The notes under the pieces are model-generated. The model was not told where the DNA came from, ran no database searches, and saw only the letters and a list, made by a program, of their open reading frames with translations. From the NCBI GenBank assembly GCA_009823505.1, contig VZQC01000373.1:795855-859854 (forward strand): a DNA stretch of 64,000 bases, in the 5' to 3' direction. This DNA comes from Rhizomys pruinosus (Eukaryota > Chordata > Mammalia > Rodentia > Spalacidae). Positions 11,860 to 21,235 of this stretch are shown here, piece after piece (position 1 is the stretch's first letter; each line of letters starts with the position of its first letter). The position numbers and the translations under genes were made by a program.

Positions 11860-12905
11860 GGGGGTGGTCCTATGTACTTATGCTTAGTACTGTCCATTTG
11901 GTATTAGGTAACCTCTCAGGGAGCTAGTCTCTGGAGAAAAACAATTCTCTCTTCTTCAGCATCCATTGATGCACCTTGTGACATTCCCCAATCCACCTTA
12001 GCATGCCAGCTGGATTTTCCATTACACAGATATAGTTAGATTCCTGTACTGTGGATATTTCATTGGCGTGGCTTCTCTATCATGTTTAGAATGCAGCTGT
12101 CTTGTCCTTCTGGCCCCTACCTTCTTTCTGTTCTCTCTTCTGCAATGTCCCCTGAGGCTTGTGTGTAGTGGTTTCATCATAGATATGTCCCCTAAGGTTG
12201 GGCACCTCACCGTTACTTGGTTTTTACATTTGACCAGTTTTAGGTCTTTGTTGTAATAGTCTCCACCTGCTGCAAAAAGTTTTATTTATGAGTAGTGGGA
12301 GGTACATTTGCCTATCAATATAAGGATAGGCATTTAGAACAGAGTAAGAAATTATTATGTTGGTCCAGGGAAGTGACAGAAGTAGGTTCTTATCTATGGC
12401 ATATGACCTCCCCAGCCATGTTTACTTGGATATGTTTATAGTACCGGGTATGATTTCCCACTCACTAAGTTGGCCTTAAGCCCAAATAGACAGCTGTTGA
12501 TTACCCACCAAGATAAAATGCCAGTACTGCACCAATAGAGATAGTTTGTTATGGTCCTTGTTGTGGTTCATAGGATTTAGAGCAGGGTAGGATCATTGAT
12601 TGATTTTCTTCCTTAGCAGTTTGCATAGTGTCCTTTAAAACTATGAGAGCTAGTTCTTCAAGGAGGAAGCTTCCTGGTCATTTTCAGCTCAGATGCTCAC
12701 AGCTCAATTAGTCCAAGTTCTGTGCTGGTAGTATGCCATGTCTTCAGCAATAGGGTCTTACTTCAAGTTCTGGTAGCCAATGAAGGGCTGTGGCAATAGT
12801 CTGTGTTATTTTGGGAGTTTCTTGGTTTACCCTGACCAACAACTCAAAGTTTCCCATGCCTGGCATTATGATTTTTGTTATATAGCCATCAAGTATACAC
12901 ATGCA
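11860..12905 (-). mobile_element. old rodent L1 3' UTR (Lx-like), antisense
   Basis: Same family as 5,030-6,400. Shared blocks include GCCAGTACTGCACCAATAGA, TTGATTGATTTTCTTCC and ACTATGAGAGCTAG; the later part, with AGCAATAGGGTCTTAC and CCAACAACTCAAAG, extends beyond the 5 kb copy. ORFs across it (12,022-12,210, 12,068-12,256) are not genes. Confidence 0.6.
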
Positions 12906-12913
12906 ATCACATC

Positions 12914-12918
<5 letters not shown>

Positions 12919-12949
<31 letters not shown>
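12919..12949 (+). repeat. (TG)n microsatellite
   Basis: About fifteen TG units between an antisense L1 3' UTR and a sense L1 ORF2 end. Confidence 0.98.
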
Positions 12950-12951
<2 letters not shown>

Positions 12952-13300
12952 TTCACAATAGCAAGGAAATGGAAACAACCAAAACATCCTTCAACTGTTT
13001 AATGTATAATAAAAATGTGGTACATTTACATTATGGAGCTCTACTTAGTGGTAAAGTAAAATGAAATAGCTGGGTGTGGTGGCACACACGTTTAATCCTA
13101 GCATTCGGGAGGCAGAGGCGGGTAGAGCTTTGTGAGTTCAAGGCCTGCCTGGTCTACAGAGTAAGTTCCAGGCCAGCTGGGGCTACAGGGAGACCCTGCC
13201 TCAAAAAAGACCAAAAAAAAATGAAATTTTTAGGTAATTGGATGGAACTAGAAACTCTTATACTATGTGGGGTAACCCAGATTCAGAAAAATAAGTGATG
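12950..13300 (+). pseudogene. LINE-1 ORF2 C-terminal fragment split by a B1
   Basis: Reads the ORF2 C-terminus: ATTTCACAATAGCAAGG, AAATGTGGTACATTTACA, GGAATTGGATGGAACTAG-like and GGGGTAACCCAGATTCAG. It is more diverged than the 16 kb copy and belongs to an older L1. A B1 at 13,068-13,217 interrupts it, with the duplication AAAATGAAAT on both sides. Confidence 0.88.
13068..13217 (+). mobile_element. B1 SINE inserted in L1 ORF2
   Basis: Starts AGCTGGGTGTGGTGGCACAC and ends in AAAAAAGACC plus an A-run, with the GGGGCTACAGGGAGACCC variant. The target-site duplication AAAATGAAAT is at 13,058-13,067 and 13,218-13,227. Confidence 0.97.
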
Positions 13301-13332
13301 CTCCTAGCTCCAAAACCCAAGATGTGAATATC

Positions 13333-13365
<33 letters not shown>

Positions 13366-13640
13366 GATAGATAGATGATAGATAGATGCAAATCAATGGG
13401 ATCCAGGGAAGTAGAAAGTAGCTAAAGGGGCAAAAGGGAAGAGGAGCTTGAGAGAGGGAGATAATAAGAAACAGTAGATAGCAAGAGGGACATTGGGAAC
13501 ATGAAGGCACTTTAACTGAGAGGGAGAGGAGAAAGGGCTCTCCAGGGGTAGAGTGAGGAAAGAGAGATAAGAAGTACTTAAGGTATATGAAAAATCAAGG
13601 CGAATTATAGTGTTCAATAAGCTTACTGGCAACTTCTTTA
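13301..13640 (+). mobile_element. purine-rich L1 3' UTR continuation
   Basis: A strongly purine-rich plus strand (GGGAAGTAGAAAG, AGAGGAGCTTGAGAGAGGG) follows the L1 ORF2 end, as in purine-rich L1 3' UTRs. It is inferred from position and composition. Confidence 0.45.
13334..13390 (+). repeat. (GATA)n microsatellite
   Basis: About fourteen GATA units with two GATGATA interruptions near the 3' side. Confidence 0.98.
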
Positions 13641-14039
13641 GAAAAGTCATTCCAGAGTGTGTAGTACCTCTATAGGTTTAATTTTAATTTTTACAAGAAC
13701 TGATAAATTATAGAATTTTCATTTGTTTTTCTGTTTGTTCATCTTCTTTGGTTAAAAGTTTTTGCTTATGTTATGAAAAGCTTGTTTTTTATTCTTTGAA
13801 TTTTAAGAGTACTTTGTTCTGGATATAAGTGATTAGTCAGCGACATGTGTAGCCTGCTTTCCTCCCAGATTGGGACTTATTTCATTTCTAAGTGCACCTG
13901 TCTTCAAAGCTTAAACATTAATTTACATAAAAAACTTTGGGTAGCCTGTGATTGGAAAAATATTCAACTTTATTTCCTTCCATAAGCATAAAATTGACAG
14001 CTTTTGGGTTTGAAGCAGGGATCTATTTTTATTTTTTTA
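13641..14039. other. unassigned AT-rich sequence
   Basis: Possibly very old antisense L1 (a word like TTTGTTCTGGATATAAG near 13,810), but too diverged to call. Confidence 0.3.
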
Positions 14040-14120
14040 TTTTTCCAGTGCTGAGGACCAAACTTGGGGCCTTCCACATATTACATAAGCAATCTGCCAC
14101 TGGGCTACATCCTTAGTCCT
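14040..14120 (-). mobile_element. ID/B4-type SINE fragment (antisense)
   Basis: GTGCTGAGGACCAAACTTGG, GGGCCTTCCACATATTAC and GCCACTGGGCTACATCC read as the antisense tRNA-Ala-like head of ID/B4 SINEs. Confidence 0.72.
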
Positions 14121-14295
14121 TGAATCAAAACTTTAACTTGTATGTGTAGAACCTGATTTATATTTTTGCATATGGCTACCAAATTTTTAAAGTAGTATTT
14201 TCTGAACAGACATTCCCTTCCCATTGAATCACTTTGTGACATTTGCAAACCCCAGTAATGTAAGCACAAGCCTACTTCTATATTCTCTAACCTTT

Positions 14296-14440
14296 TTATT
14301 CCTTTTGGTCTTTTCAAGACAAGGGAGACCTTTAGTCCCAGCTGGCCTGGAGCTCACTATGTAGTCCAAGTAGGCCTTGAACTTACAGAGATCCACCTGC
14401 CTCTGCTGGGATTAAAGGCGTGTATTACCATGCCTGGTTC
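14296..14440 (-). mobile_element. B1 SINE (antisense)
   Basis: TCTTTTCAAGACAAGGGAG, CTGGCCTGGAGCTCACTATG and GGATTAAAGGCGTGTATTACC mark a diverged antisense B1. Confidence 0.9.
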
Positions 14441-14462
14441 TCTATTTACCTTTGTTATTTTT

Positions 14463-14518
14463 ATTTTTGTTTTTTTATTTTTTGATCTTTTCAAGACAGG
14501 GTCTCCCTGTAGCCCCAG
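14463..14518 (-). mobile_element. severely 5'-truncated B1 with perfect target-site duplication
   Basis: Only the B1 3' end is present (TTTCAAGACAGGGTCTCCCT then GTAGCCCCAG). TACCTTTGTTATTTTT flanks it at 14,447-14,462 and 14,519-14,534, so this is a genuine short insertion of about 56 bp and not a deletion remnant. Confidence 0.93.
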
Positions 14519-14534
14519 TACCTTTGTTATTTTT

Positions 14535-15210
14535 AAATGAACATTTATATTAATATTTTAGTTTACAATAAAGAACTATAGATATAAAATAGTAATCTTT
14601 ATTTTCTAGACATTTAACAAATGTTTTCAATAGTTTAAATAGAAAAGGACTTGAAATTATTTTTGTATTCCTCTACTAATTTTGAAATACATTAAAGATG
14701 TTTAAAATCTCTAAGGTAATTAACAAATAGCCATTATTTTTACTTCACCAATGAATATAACATCTTTTTATCTCTTGTGTAAACAATTCATTGTCAATTA
14801 CATTACTGTCAGCCCATAAACACTATCATAACTATTATCTCTTACTAATGTGTGACAAATTGGTTGGCTTCATTGAGGAAAAGGCATTGAATTACCCATG
14901 GAAACATAGAAAGTTACAGAGAACAGTTGAAAGTTGTAAGCTAAATGGCTGTGAGGAAAAATACTGTTGTGCTTCTTAACCAGCTCATGTTACACAGTGG
15001 ATATTTTAATTCCATTCTATTGAGACAAACACCACACAAATCTGTTTAATTATCCACAAGTCAGATATCTAAAGGAGAATGCTTTTAAATAGTATGGTAG
15101 TATAGTTTTTTAAATTTTTATTTATCTTGGCTGACATATACAAATATAAAGTTATACATATTTATAGGGTCACATTTATAGGGTTTCATGCATATATACA
15201 TTGTTTAAAA
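14535..15210. other. unassigned AT-rich sequence
   Basis: No gene or repeat recognised. The 62-residue ORF at 14,791-14,979 has no recognisable features. Confidence 0.45.
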
Positions 15211-15220
15211 CTTAAAACTG

Positions 15221-15394
15221 GCTGGGCGTGGTGGTGCACGCCTTTAATCCTAGCACTTGGGAGGCAGAGGCAGGCTGATCTTTATGAGTTCAAGGCCAGC
15301 CTGGTCTACAGAGTGAGTTCCAGGACAGCTGGGGCTACAGGGAGACCCTGTCTTGAAAAGACAGAAAACAAACAAACAAACAAACAAAAAAATC
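15221..15394 (+). mobile_element. B1 SINE with (CAAA)n tail
   Basis: Starts GCTGGGCGTGGTGGTGCACG and has the GGGGCTACAGGGAGACCC variant; its tail has evolved to AAACAAACAAAC. CTTAAAACTG at 15,211-15,220 and 15,395-15,404 is the target-site duplication. Confidence 0.97.
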
Positions 15395-15599
15395 CTTAAA
15401 ACTGCTGAACATGTCTAGGTCGATAAACATGTATAATTTCTTTGTGGTTAAGAATTCCACAGTTTTGAACAAAATTCCACAGTTCTTTCTTTGAAGCTTT
15501 TGAAATGCATGCAACATCACATCTATATTGAGGCTACTGCAAAATTGTACACCAAAGCATCATGCTGTATGTAACCAACTTGCTATTCATTGATAAGTT

Positions 15600-15800
15600 T
15601 CATCACACATTCCTTCTTTTCTTACTATGTTCAGGGGTTCAGATTTTTCCTTTTAATTTTATATTACTCTAAAATATGAATATATAGCTTCTGCCCATGT
15701 ACATTAATTACCATGCCTGAAAGTAGGTGGTAAGTTAATTCTAGGGCTTATTATGATATTCACATTATAACATCACAATTGCTTTCGGATAGAAAGAAAT
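15600..15800 (-). mobile_element. LINE-1 3' UTR fragment (antisense)
   Basis: Reverse complement of the 3' UTR section also seen sense at 51,830-51,910 and 19,800-19,900: TAATTTTATATTACTCTAAA, the CCATGTACATTAATTACCATG word and GTAAGTTAATTCTAGGGC. It lies directly upstream of a sense L1 ORF2 fragment, a head-to-head arrangement. Confidence 0.85.
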
Positions 15801-16051
15801 ATAACAATAAATACGGCTGAGAAACATCTTAAAAAGTGTTCAGCATTGTTAATAATTAAGCAAATGTAAATTAAAACCACTCTAAGATATCATTTCACTC
15901 TGATAAGACTGGCTCAGATCAAGAAAAAAAAAGGCATAAATGCTGGAGAGGTTGTGAGGAAAGGGGGACACTCATCCACTGCTGGTGGGAATGTAAACTT
16001 GTACAATCGCTGTGAAAAGCATTGTGGAGAATCCTTAAAAATTCAAAATGA

Positions 16052-16206
16052 GCCAGGCGTGGAGGGGTGCATCTTTAATCCTAGCCATGGGAGGCAGAGG
16101 CAGGAGGATCCCTGAGAGATGGAGGTCAACCTGGGCAATGTTCTGGGTGGGCTATGACTAGTGAGACCCTGTCAAGAAAACAAATATGAAAATGTATAAA
16201 AAAAAA
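16052..16206 (+). mobile_element. B1-type SINE inserted in L1 ORF2
   Basis: Starts GCCAGGCGTGGAGGGGTGCA and is diverged in the middle (CCTGGGCAATGTTCTGGG), with an A-rich tail. TCAAAATGAGCC is duplicated at 16,043-16,054 and 16,207-16,218 (start overlaps the element by a few bases). Confidence 0.9.
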
Positions 16207-16496
16207 TCAAAATGAGCCTACCACCTGACCCAGCCATACCACTCTTGGGTATATACCCACAAGACGCATCCTACCACAAAGATACAAGCACATCTATATT
16301 TATTGCAGCTCTTTTCACAGTAGTGAAGAGTTGGAAGCAACCCAAATGCCCCTCAACTGAAGAGTGGATAACAAAAATGTGGTACATCTACACAATGGAG
16401 TTCTATGCAGTGGTAAAGAAAGATGACATCATGAGATTTGCAGGTAAATGGATGGAACTTGAAGCCATTATGCTAAGTGAAGTAACAGTACCAAAA

Positions 16497-16540
16497 ACAA
16501 ACAAACAAACAAACAACAACAAACAAACAAACAAACGGGG
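16497..16540 (+). repeat. (CAAA)n/(CAA)n microsatellite inside L1 ORF2
   Basis: Replaces the short CAGAAAAACAAA stretch of other copies (for example near 2,290) with a run of ACAAACAAAC units interrupted by CAACAACAA. Confidence 0.95.
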
Positions 16541-16568
16541 AATGGTTTCTCTCATTTGTGGATGCTAG

Positions 16569-16615
16569 CACCAAATCCCCCAATTGAAAGTAAAGCTGAG
16601 CTCTCTATTTACCTT
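16569..16615 (+). mobile_element. LINE-1 3' UTR stub
   Basis: CACCAAATCCCCCAATTGAAAG matches the first 3' UTR bases of the L1 at 51,705-51,725. Similarity then ends. Confidence 0.7.
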
Positions 16616-16867
16616 TTAAATGGCTCTGTCCTTATCCTGATAGCCCACATGCTGATGGTTGTAGAATTTGCATGGATCTTAAAGTTAATTCATCAGACTC
16701 TAGTTTATTCTTTCTCTTTGTGATTGTCTTTATTAGTTCCTGTTCTCTGTACTCACACAAATTGTGGGAGATTTTTATTTCTATATTAAAAAACTGCTGA
16801 AATGATAATCTGTACATACATTTGAGGAAAATCATCTTAGCAATATTTACTCTCCTAAAAATATGAG

Positions 16868-16990
16868 GATTAAGCAAGGTGATGCATGCTTGTAATTCCA
16901 GTGTGTGGGATGTGAATGCTGGAAGATTAGAAGTTCAAGATTATCCTTAGCTACATAACAAACTGAGGCCAGGAAGGACTGCATAAGACT
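16868..16990 (+). mobile_element. old B1/PB1-like SINE
   Basis: GCAAGGTGATGCATGCTTGTAA followed by GGAAGATTAGAAGTTCAAG and AGCTACATAACAAACTGAGG is a strongly diverged B1 monomer, older than the other B1 copies. Confidence 0.65.
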
Positions 16991-17007
16991 GGACTCGTCA
17001 GAGTCCA

Positions 17008-17047
<40 letters not shown>

Positions 17048-17066
17048 ATATATATATATATATATG
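17008..17066. repeat. (TA)n microsatellite
   Basis: Two TA runs separated by GTATG; starts at the end of a short perfect hairpin (16,989-17,008). Confidence 0.98.
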
Positions 17067-17124
17067 CCTACTGTTGGAGATATTTAAATCCTAAAATATT
17101 TTAGTAATATTTTATAGGTTTTCT

Positions 17125-17205
17125 TTTCTACTGGTGAGGATTGAGCCAATCAAGGTTTTGTTTATGTAAGGTAGAAGCTTTACCATTAAGCTGTGTTCTC
17201 AGCCA
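17125..17205 (-). mobile_element. degenerate ID-like SINE (antisense)
   Basis: CTGGTGAGGATTGAGCCAATC, TAAGGTAGAAGCTTTACCAT and TAAGCTGTGTTCTCAGCC read as a decayed antisense tRNA-like head. Confidence 0.5.
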
Positions 17206-17680
17206 AATATTTTATAGTTTTATATAGAGATATTTAGAACTTATTTTTATTAAATTTAATTTAAAATATGTGTCTCAATAATTTTATAAATGGGATGCAT
17301 TTAGTTCTGGTTTTTGTTTGCTTTCAATATAAAAATATACAATTCAATTTTTGTGCAGTGGCTTTTAGTTTTATTCCTTGTTTTATTTATTTAAGCAATT
17401 GCTTTATCAAATTCTTTGTATTTTTCAAATTAATTTTTAAAAATATGCTAATTATTATTATTATTTTGCTAAAAATGTCATGTTTTCCCCAAGGAATTGC
17501 TTGAAGGTTCTTCCTTGGCAAGCCCAAACAACCATCAATTCTGACCCCATGCTCCACACTGGGGCCCCTTCCCCGCATGGACACCCAAATGAGGTTCAGC
17601 AAGCATGTGTCCTGTCTTGATCTTCCTGCACTGGCCTCCATGACACAGCCTGGGTAGTCCAACAACGGCAGTCTACATTC
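17206..17680. other. unassigned sequence
   Basis: AT-rich to 17,490, then a GC-richer stretch (CCACACTGGGGCCCCTTCC). No gene recognised; ORFs of 78 and 92 residues have no family features. Confidence 0.4.
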
Positions 17681-17775
17681 TGAAGAGGCTGAAATCCCAG
17701 TAGCCGCTCAGTCCACAAGGTAGATATCTCAGTAGTCCCCATCTGGCATTGAAGCTTTGGAGGATCCTCAAGTTT
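17681..17775 (-). mobile_element. possible ERVL-type LTR fragment (antisense)
   Basis: GCCGCTCAGTCCACAAGGTA then ATCTCAGTAGTCCCCATCTGG and GGAGGATCC resemble 38,195-38,265 in the right-hand ERV LTR (GCTCTGTCAGCAAGGCTGG, GTCTCAGTAGTCCCAATC). The match is short. Confidence 0.35.
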
Positions 17776-18128
17776 TAAATTTGAAGTACAATTTCTCAGA
17801 TTTCTCAGACCTTACTGATTATTTCTGGTTATACTTTCCTTTTGGATGCTTAAGGCCACACAGTTAGCCCAGGTTTTTGTTTTCTCAAAGTCACTTGAGG
17901 ATATGGTCCTCAAGGGTCACTCAGAGATTTTTTTTTGGGGGGGGCTGGCTCCTTTTGGCTTTTCAATCACCAGTTCCATCCACTTGGGGACACAGTTAGG
18001 TCTTGCTAGACCAGGCTTCTCTTTTTGAAGCATGAGCAGACATTCCTCTTTATAAACTGGACACTGGTTGAAGTCCCATTAGTGGATCTCCAAGACCTCC
18101 CTGCACAGGAAGACTGGTGACTCACATT
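17776..18128. other. unassigned sequence
   Basis: No gene or repeat recognised. Includes a T9G9 homopolymer step near 17,930. Confidence 0.4.
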
Positions 18129-18141
18129 GGAAGGACATTTC

Positions 18142-18426
18142 TTTAGTTTTTTTTTTTTTTTTAATTACTGTTTTTTTTTTTTAAATTTTTATTTATTTAT
18201 TTATTTTTTTATGTGTATGAATGTATTGTCTGCATGCAGGTCTGCGCACCCGTGTCGTGCGATGCCGCGGAGGTCAGAAGACGGTCTCGGATTCCCCTGG
18301 AACTGGAGTTCTCCTGGAACCGGAGTCACAGACGGTTCTCAGCCGCCATGTGGGTGCTGGGGATCGAACCCGGGTCCTCTGCAAGAGCGGTCGTCGCTCT
18401 TAACCGCTAAGCCATCCCTCCAGCCC
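18142..18426 (-). mobile_element. B2 SINE (antisense), CpG-rich duplicated subfamily
   Basis: Full-length antisense B2 with an exceptionally high CpG count (CTGCGCACCCGTGTCGTGCG, GCGGTCGTCGC), making it a candidate youngest B2 here. GGAAGGACATTTC is duplicated at 18,129-18,141 and 18,427-18,439. It has the doubled TCCTGGAAC(T/C)GGAGT unit and a long T-rich (antisense A-tail) start. Confidence 0.97.
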
Positions 18427-18639
18427 GGAAGGACATTTCAAGAGATGCCCTCATGCATAGTCCCCTGTGACTTAGTTGACCTCTGAGGGCAAGGAACAAA
18501 GTTATCCCTTAGGTCCTTCTGCGAACTTGATATAGGTAACAAGTATGGTCATTAAGAACCCAGAAAGGCTAAGTTACACCAGCTTGATACATCCCCCCTA
18601 TACTAAAATTATATCTTCTGAAAACAAACTGTGTGTTAT

Positions 18640-19545
18640 TTCCATATCATATTTCTTGATTTGCCTTTTTTCATTTTAACTTTATGTTACTCTAAAATAT
18701 GTATACATGCCCACCATCATATACCAAAAATCCATAGTCTGAAAATAAATGGTAGGTTAGTTCTAGAACCTGTCTAGGGATTCATAATATAAGAGCACAG
18801 TTGCGTTCAGATCATGATGAATATAACATTAATGTTGCTCAGTTTGCCTTACAACTAGGTACTTGGTGCTACCATCCACAGATGAGGGATACCATTTGTC
18901 TTTTGTTTTTCTGGGACTGTGTTACTTCACTTAATGTAATATCTTCTAGTTTAACTATTTACCCGCAAATTCCATGATATCATCCTTCTTTACTGTTGCA
19001 TAGAACTCCATTGTGTAGATGTACCACATTTTCTCTAGCCACTCCTCGGTTGAGGGGCACTTGGATTGGTTCCAACTCTTTGTTATTGTGAAGAGAGCTG
19101 CAATAAACATGTCTATACATGTATCTTTGCGGTAGGATGAGTCTTGTGGGTATATACTCAGAAGTGGTATGGCTGGGTCAGATGTTAGGCTCATTTTGAG
19201 TCTTTTAAGGATTCTCCACACTGCTTTCCATAATGGTTGTATGAGTTTGCATTCCTACCAGCAGTGGATGAGAGTTCCCCTTTCCCCCACAACCTCTCCA
19301 GCAATTAGTATCATTTGTTTTCTTGATCCTAGCCAGCCTTGTAAGAGTGAGATGATATCTTAAAGTGATTTTGATTTGCATTTCCTTAATTATTAGCGAT
19401 GTTGAACACTTTTAACATGTTTCTCTGCTATTTCTATTTCCTCACTTGTGAAGTGTCTATTCAGCTATTTACTCCATCTTTTGAGTGAGTCATTTGTTTT
19501 CTTACTTGTTTTTTTTTTGAGTAGTTTATATATTCTGGAAGTTAG
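18640..19545 (-). pseudogene. LINE-1 3' UTR and ORF2 C-terminus (antisense), cut by assembly gap
   Basis: 18,640-18,868 is antisense L1 3' UTR (TTATGTTACTCTAAAATATG, CTGAAAATAAATGGTAGG). From the ORF2 stop at about 18,869 the antisense ORF2 C-terminus runs into the gap at 19,546. The minus-strand frame at 19,221-18,955 reads MSLTSDPAIPLLSIYPQDSS and then CPSTEEWLEKMWYIYTMEFY. Frameshifts lie further upstream. Confidence 0.93.
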
Positions 19546-19584
19546 NNNNNNNNNNNNNNNNNNNNNNNNNNNNNNNNNNNNNNN
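19546..19584. other. assembly gap (39 Ns)
   Basis: 39 unknown bases. Left flank is antisense L1 ORF2; right flank is the sense end of another L1 ORF2. The true gap length is unknown and the ORF spanning it (19,448-19,660) is meaningless. Confidence 0.99.
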
Positions 19585-19684
19585 CAGAAAAACAAAAAAA
19601 CAAATGGTATCCCTCACCTGTAGATGCTATCACCAAGTATCTAGTTGTAAGGCAAACTGAGCAATGTTAATGTTATATTCCTTG

Positions 19685-19685
19685 T

Positions 19686-19723
<38 letters not shown>
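19685..19723. repeat. (AT)n microsatellite in L1 3' UTR
   Basis: About nineteen AT units flanked by copies of CAATGTTAATGTTATATTCC on both sides. Confidence 0.98.
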
Positions 19724-19725
<2 letters not shown>

Positions 19726-19973
19726 AATGTTAATGTTATATTCCTTTATCTGAAAAAAGCTGTTGTCTTATACTGTGAATCCCTTAACAGGTTCTAGAAC
19801 TAACCTACCACTTATTTTCAGACTCTGGAACTTTGGTATATGGGTCAAGGGTATGTATACATATTTTAGAGTAATATAAAATCAAAATGGAAAAATGTGA
19901 ATCCTGAAATATGATTTGGAAATAACATACAGTTTGTTTTCAGATGATATAATATACTAAAATGTATAGGTGT

Positions 19974-19974
<1 letters not shown>

Positions 19975-20007
<33 letters not shown>
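19975..20007. repeat. (AT)n microsatellite in L1 3' UTR
   Basis: About sixteen AT units. Confidence 0.98.
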
Positions 20008-20010
<3 letters not shown>

Positions 20011-20289
20011 CAAGTTGGAGGGAAAAAAAGGAATTTTCGTGTTAAAGGAGCACTGTATTTTGATGCTTTTTTTGGTATCACAAGTTTCCTTTATGTTATT
20101 TTGATGCTATGTGTATTATAAAGTTCAACTTAAAATAAATAAAAAAAAACAATAGGAAGAGTCAGGCTGTGTATGCTTTCATCACCCAATGTGACTAAGA
20201 AGTGCTTCAATTATGAACAATTAGTGCATGTTAATAAAGAACATGGAAAATGGAAAAAAAAACACATTACATTTTGTTTTGTTTCACAT

Positions 20290-20410
20290 TATATTTTAGA
20301 GATAAGATCTTGCTATTTTCTATAGGCTGACTTTGAAGCCCTTGGGCAAGTGATCCTCTCCCTCAGCCTCTTGTGTACCTGTGACTACATGGGTGTGGCA
20401 ATATGCAGCT
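20290..20410 (-). mobile_element. old B1-like SINE (antisense)
   Basis: TAGAGATAAGATCTTGCTATT, GGCTGACTTTGAAGCCCTTG and GATCCTCTCCCTCAGCCTC resemble an antisense 7SL-derived monomer, strongly diverged. Confidence 0.55.
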
Positions 20411-20569
20411 ATACTCCTTTGGGTGTTTTTATGTAGGAACATATATTATGCTAAAGATATCTCACTTTTACTACTTATCTCTTTTGCTTCCTGTCTTGTT
20501 CCACTGGGCTATCCAGATTACAATGTCAAATTAAAGTAGTTAAAGCTGACATACTTTCAATGTTCCATA

Positions 20570-21190
20570 TTATAAGTAAAATGTTGGTCATGATCTTCTT
20601 TAGATGTCTTCTATCAAGCTGAGTAATGTTTGCACATTCCTGATTATTAAACATTTTTGTAATATATGATTTAATTTTTTGGTTAAATGCCTTTTCTATT
20701 TGTGCTCATCTGAGATTATGTCTTTTTAATTATTTTGAGGTATAAATTGCACTGCTTCATGACTGAATTTGGCAAACCTTGTATTACTTGAACCAACCAC
20801 ACTTGGGCATGTTATGTCTTTCTTTTATACATACTGCTGAATCAAACTGAATATTTAATGAGAATTCAATGTGCACTTTTAACATGATCCTTGATTTTAA
20901 GCTTTTCTTTGCCCAATATCATATTAGAATATGTGCACTTTCCCTTAAGCCCTGCTTTAGATATATTTTGTAAGTTTTTAAAAGTATCATTGAAGTTCAA
21001 ATATTTTTAACTTCCTTTGTTGTCTTCCTTTGGGTCTATTGATTGCTTTCTTGGTGTGACTTATTTCCTAATATTTCAAAAGTTACAGATATTTTGCTGA
21101 CACTTATTTCCAGATTTGGATAAGGTTGGTGAACATATTTTGCAAGATTTCAGTCTTCTGAAATTTATTAGATAATCCATATATCTAAAC
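20570..21190 (-). pseudogene. ancient LINE-1 ORF2 RT-region fragment (antisense), tentative
   Basis: In order it shows words typical of antisense L1 RT sequence: TCTTCTATCAAGCTGAG, GGTTAAATGCCTTTTCTAT, CTCATCTGAGATTATGTC and ACATACTGCTGAATCAAACT. The match is by pattern memory and is highly diverged; there is no open frame. Confidence 0.5.
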
Positions 21191-21235
21191 CAGGACCTGT
21201 GTGCTTCTTTAAAAAAATATTTAATTTTTTGGGGG

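Larger units (their letters stand above)
15812..16568 (+). pseudogene. LINE-1 ORF2 C-terminal fragment, last 118 codons open
   Basis: Begins in the ORF2 region GCTGAGAAACATCTTAAAAAG, is split by a B1 (16,052-16,206), and continues as an open frame from 16,212 to the stop at 16,568. That frame has the L1 C-terminal order LPPDPAIPLLGIYPQDASY, then CPSTEEWITKMWYIYTMEFY, then FAGKWMELEAIMLSE, ending in MVSLICGC. A (CAAA)n expansion at 16,497-16,540 adds Lys/Thr/Asn/Gln residues but keeps frame. The fragment is too short to function. Confidence 0.93.
19585..20150 (+). mobile_element. LINE-1 ORF2 extreme 3' end and 3' UTR
   Basis: Starts CAGAAAAACAAAAAAACAAA, the last codons of ORF2, passes a TAGATGCTATCACC stop region and continues as 3' UTR matching 51,720-52,000 (CCACTTATTTTCAGACTC, TTTTAGAGTAATATAAAATC). 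Two AT microsatellites sit in it. It ends in an A-rich tract near 20,135-20,150. Confidence 0.88.

Noticed and set aside
13334..13390. possible CRISPR-like or satellite array
   Set aside because: It is a plain GATA microsatellite; no spacer-repeat architecture is found anywhere in the window.
19448..19660. 70-codon ORF across the 39-N gap
   Set aside because: It spans unknown sequence and antisense/sense L1.
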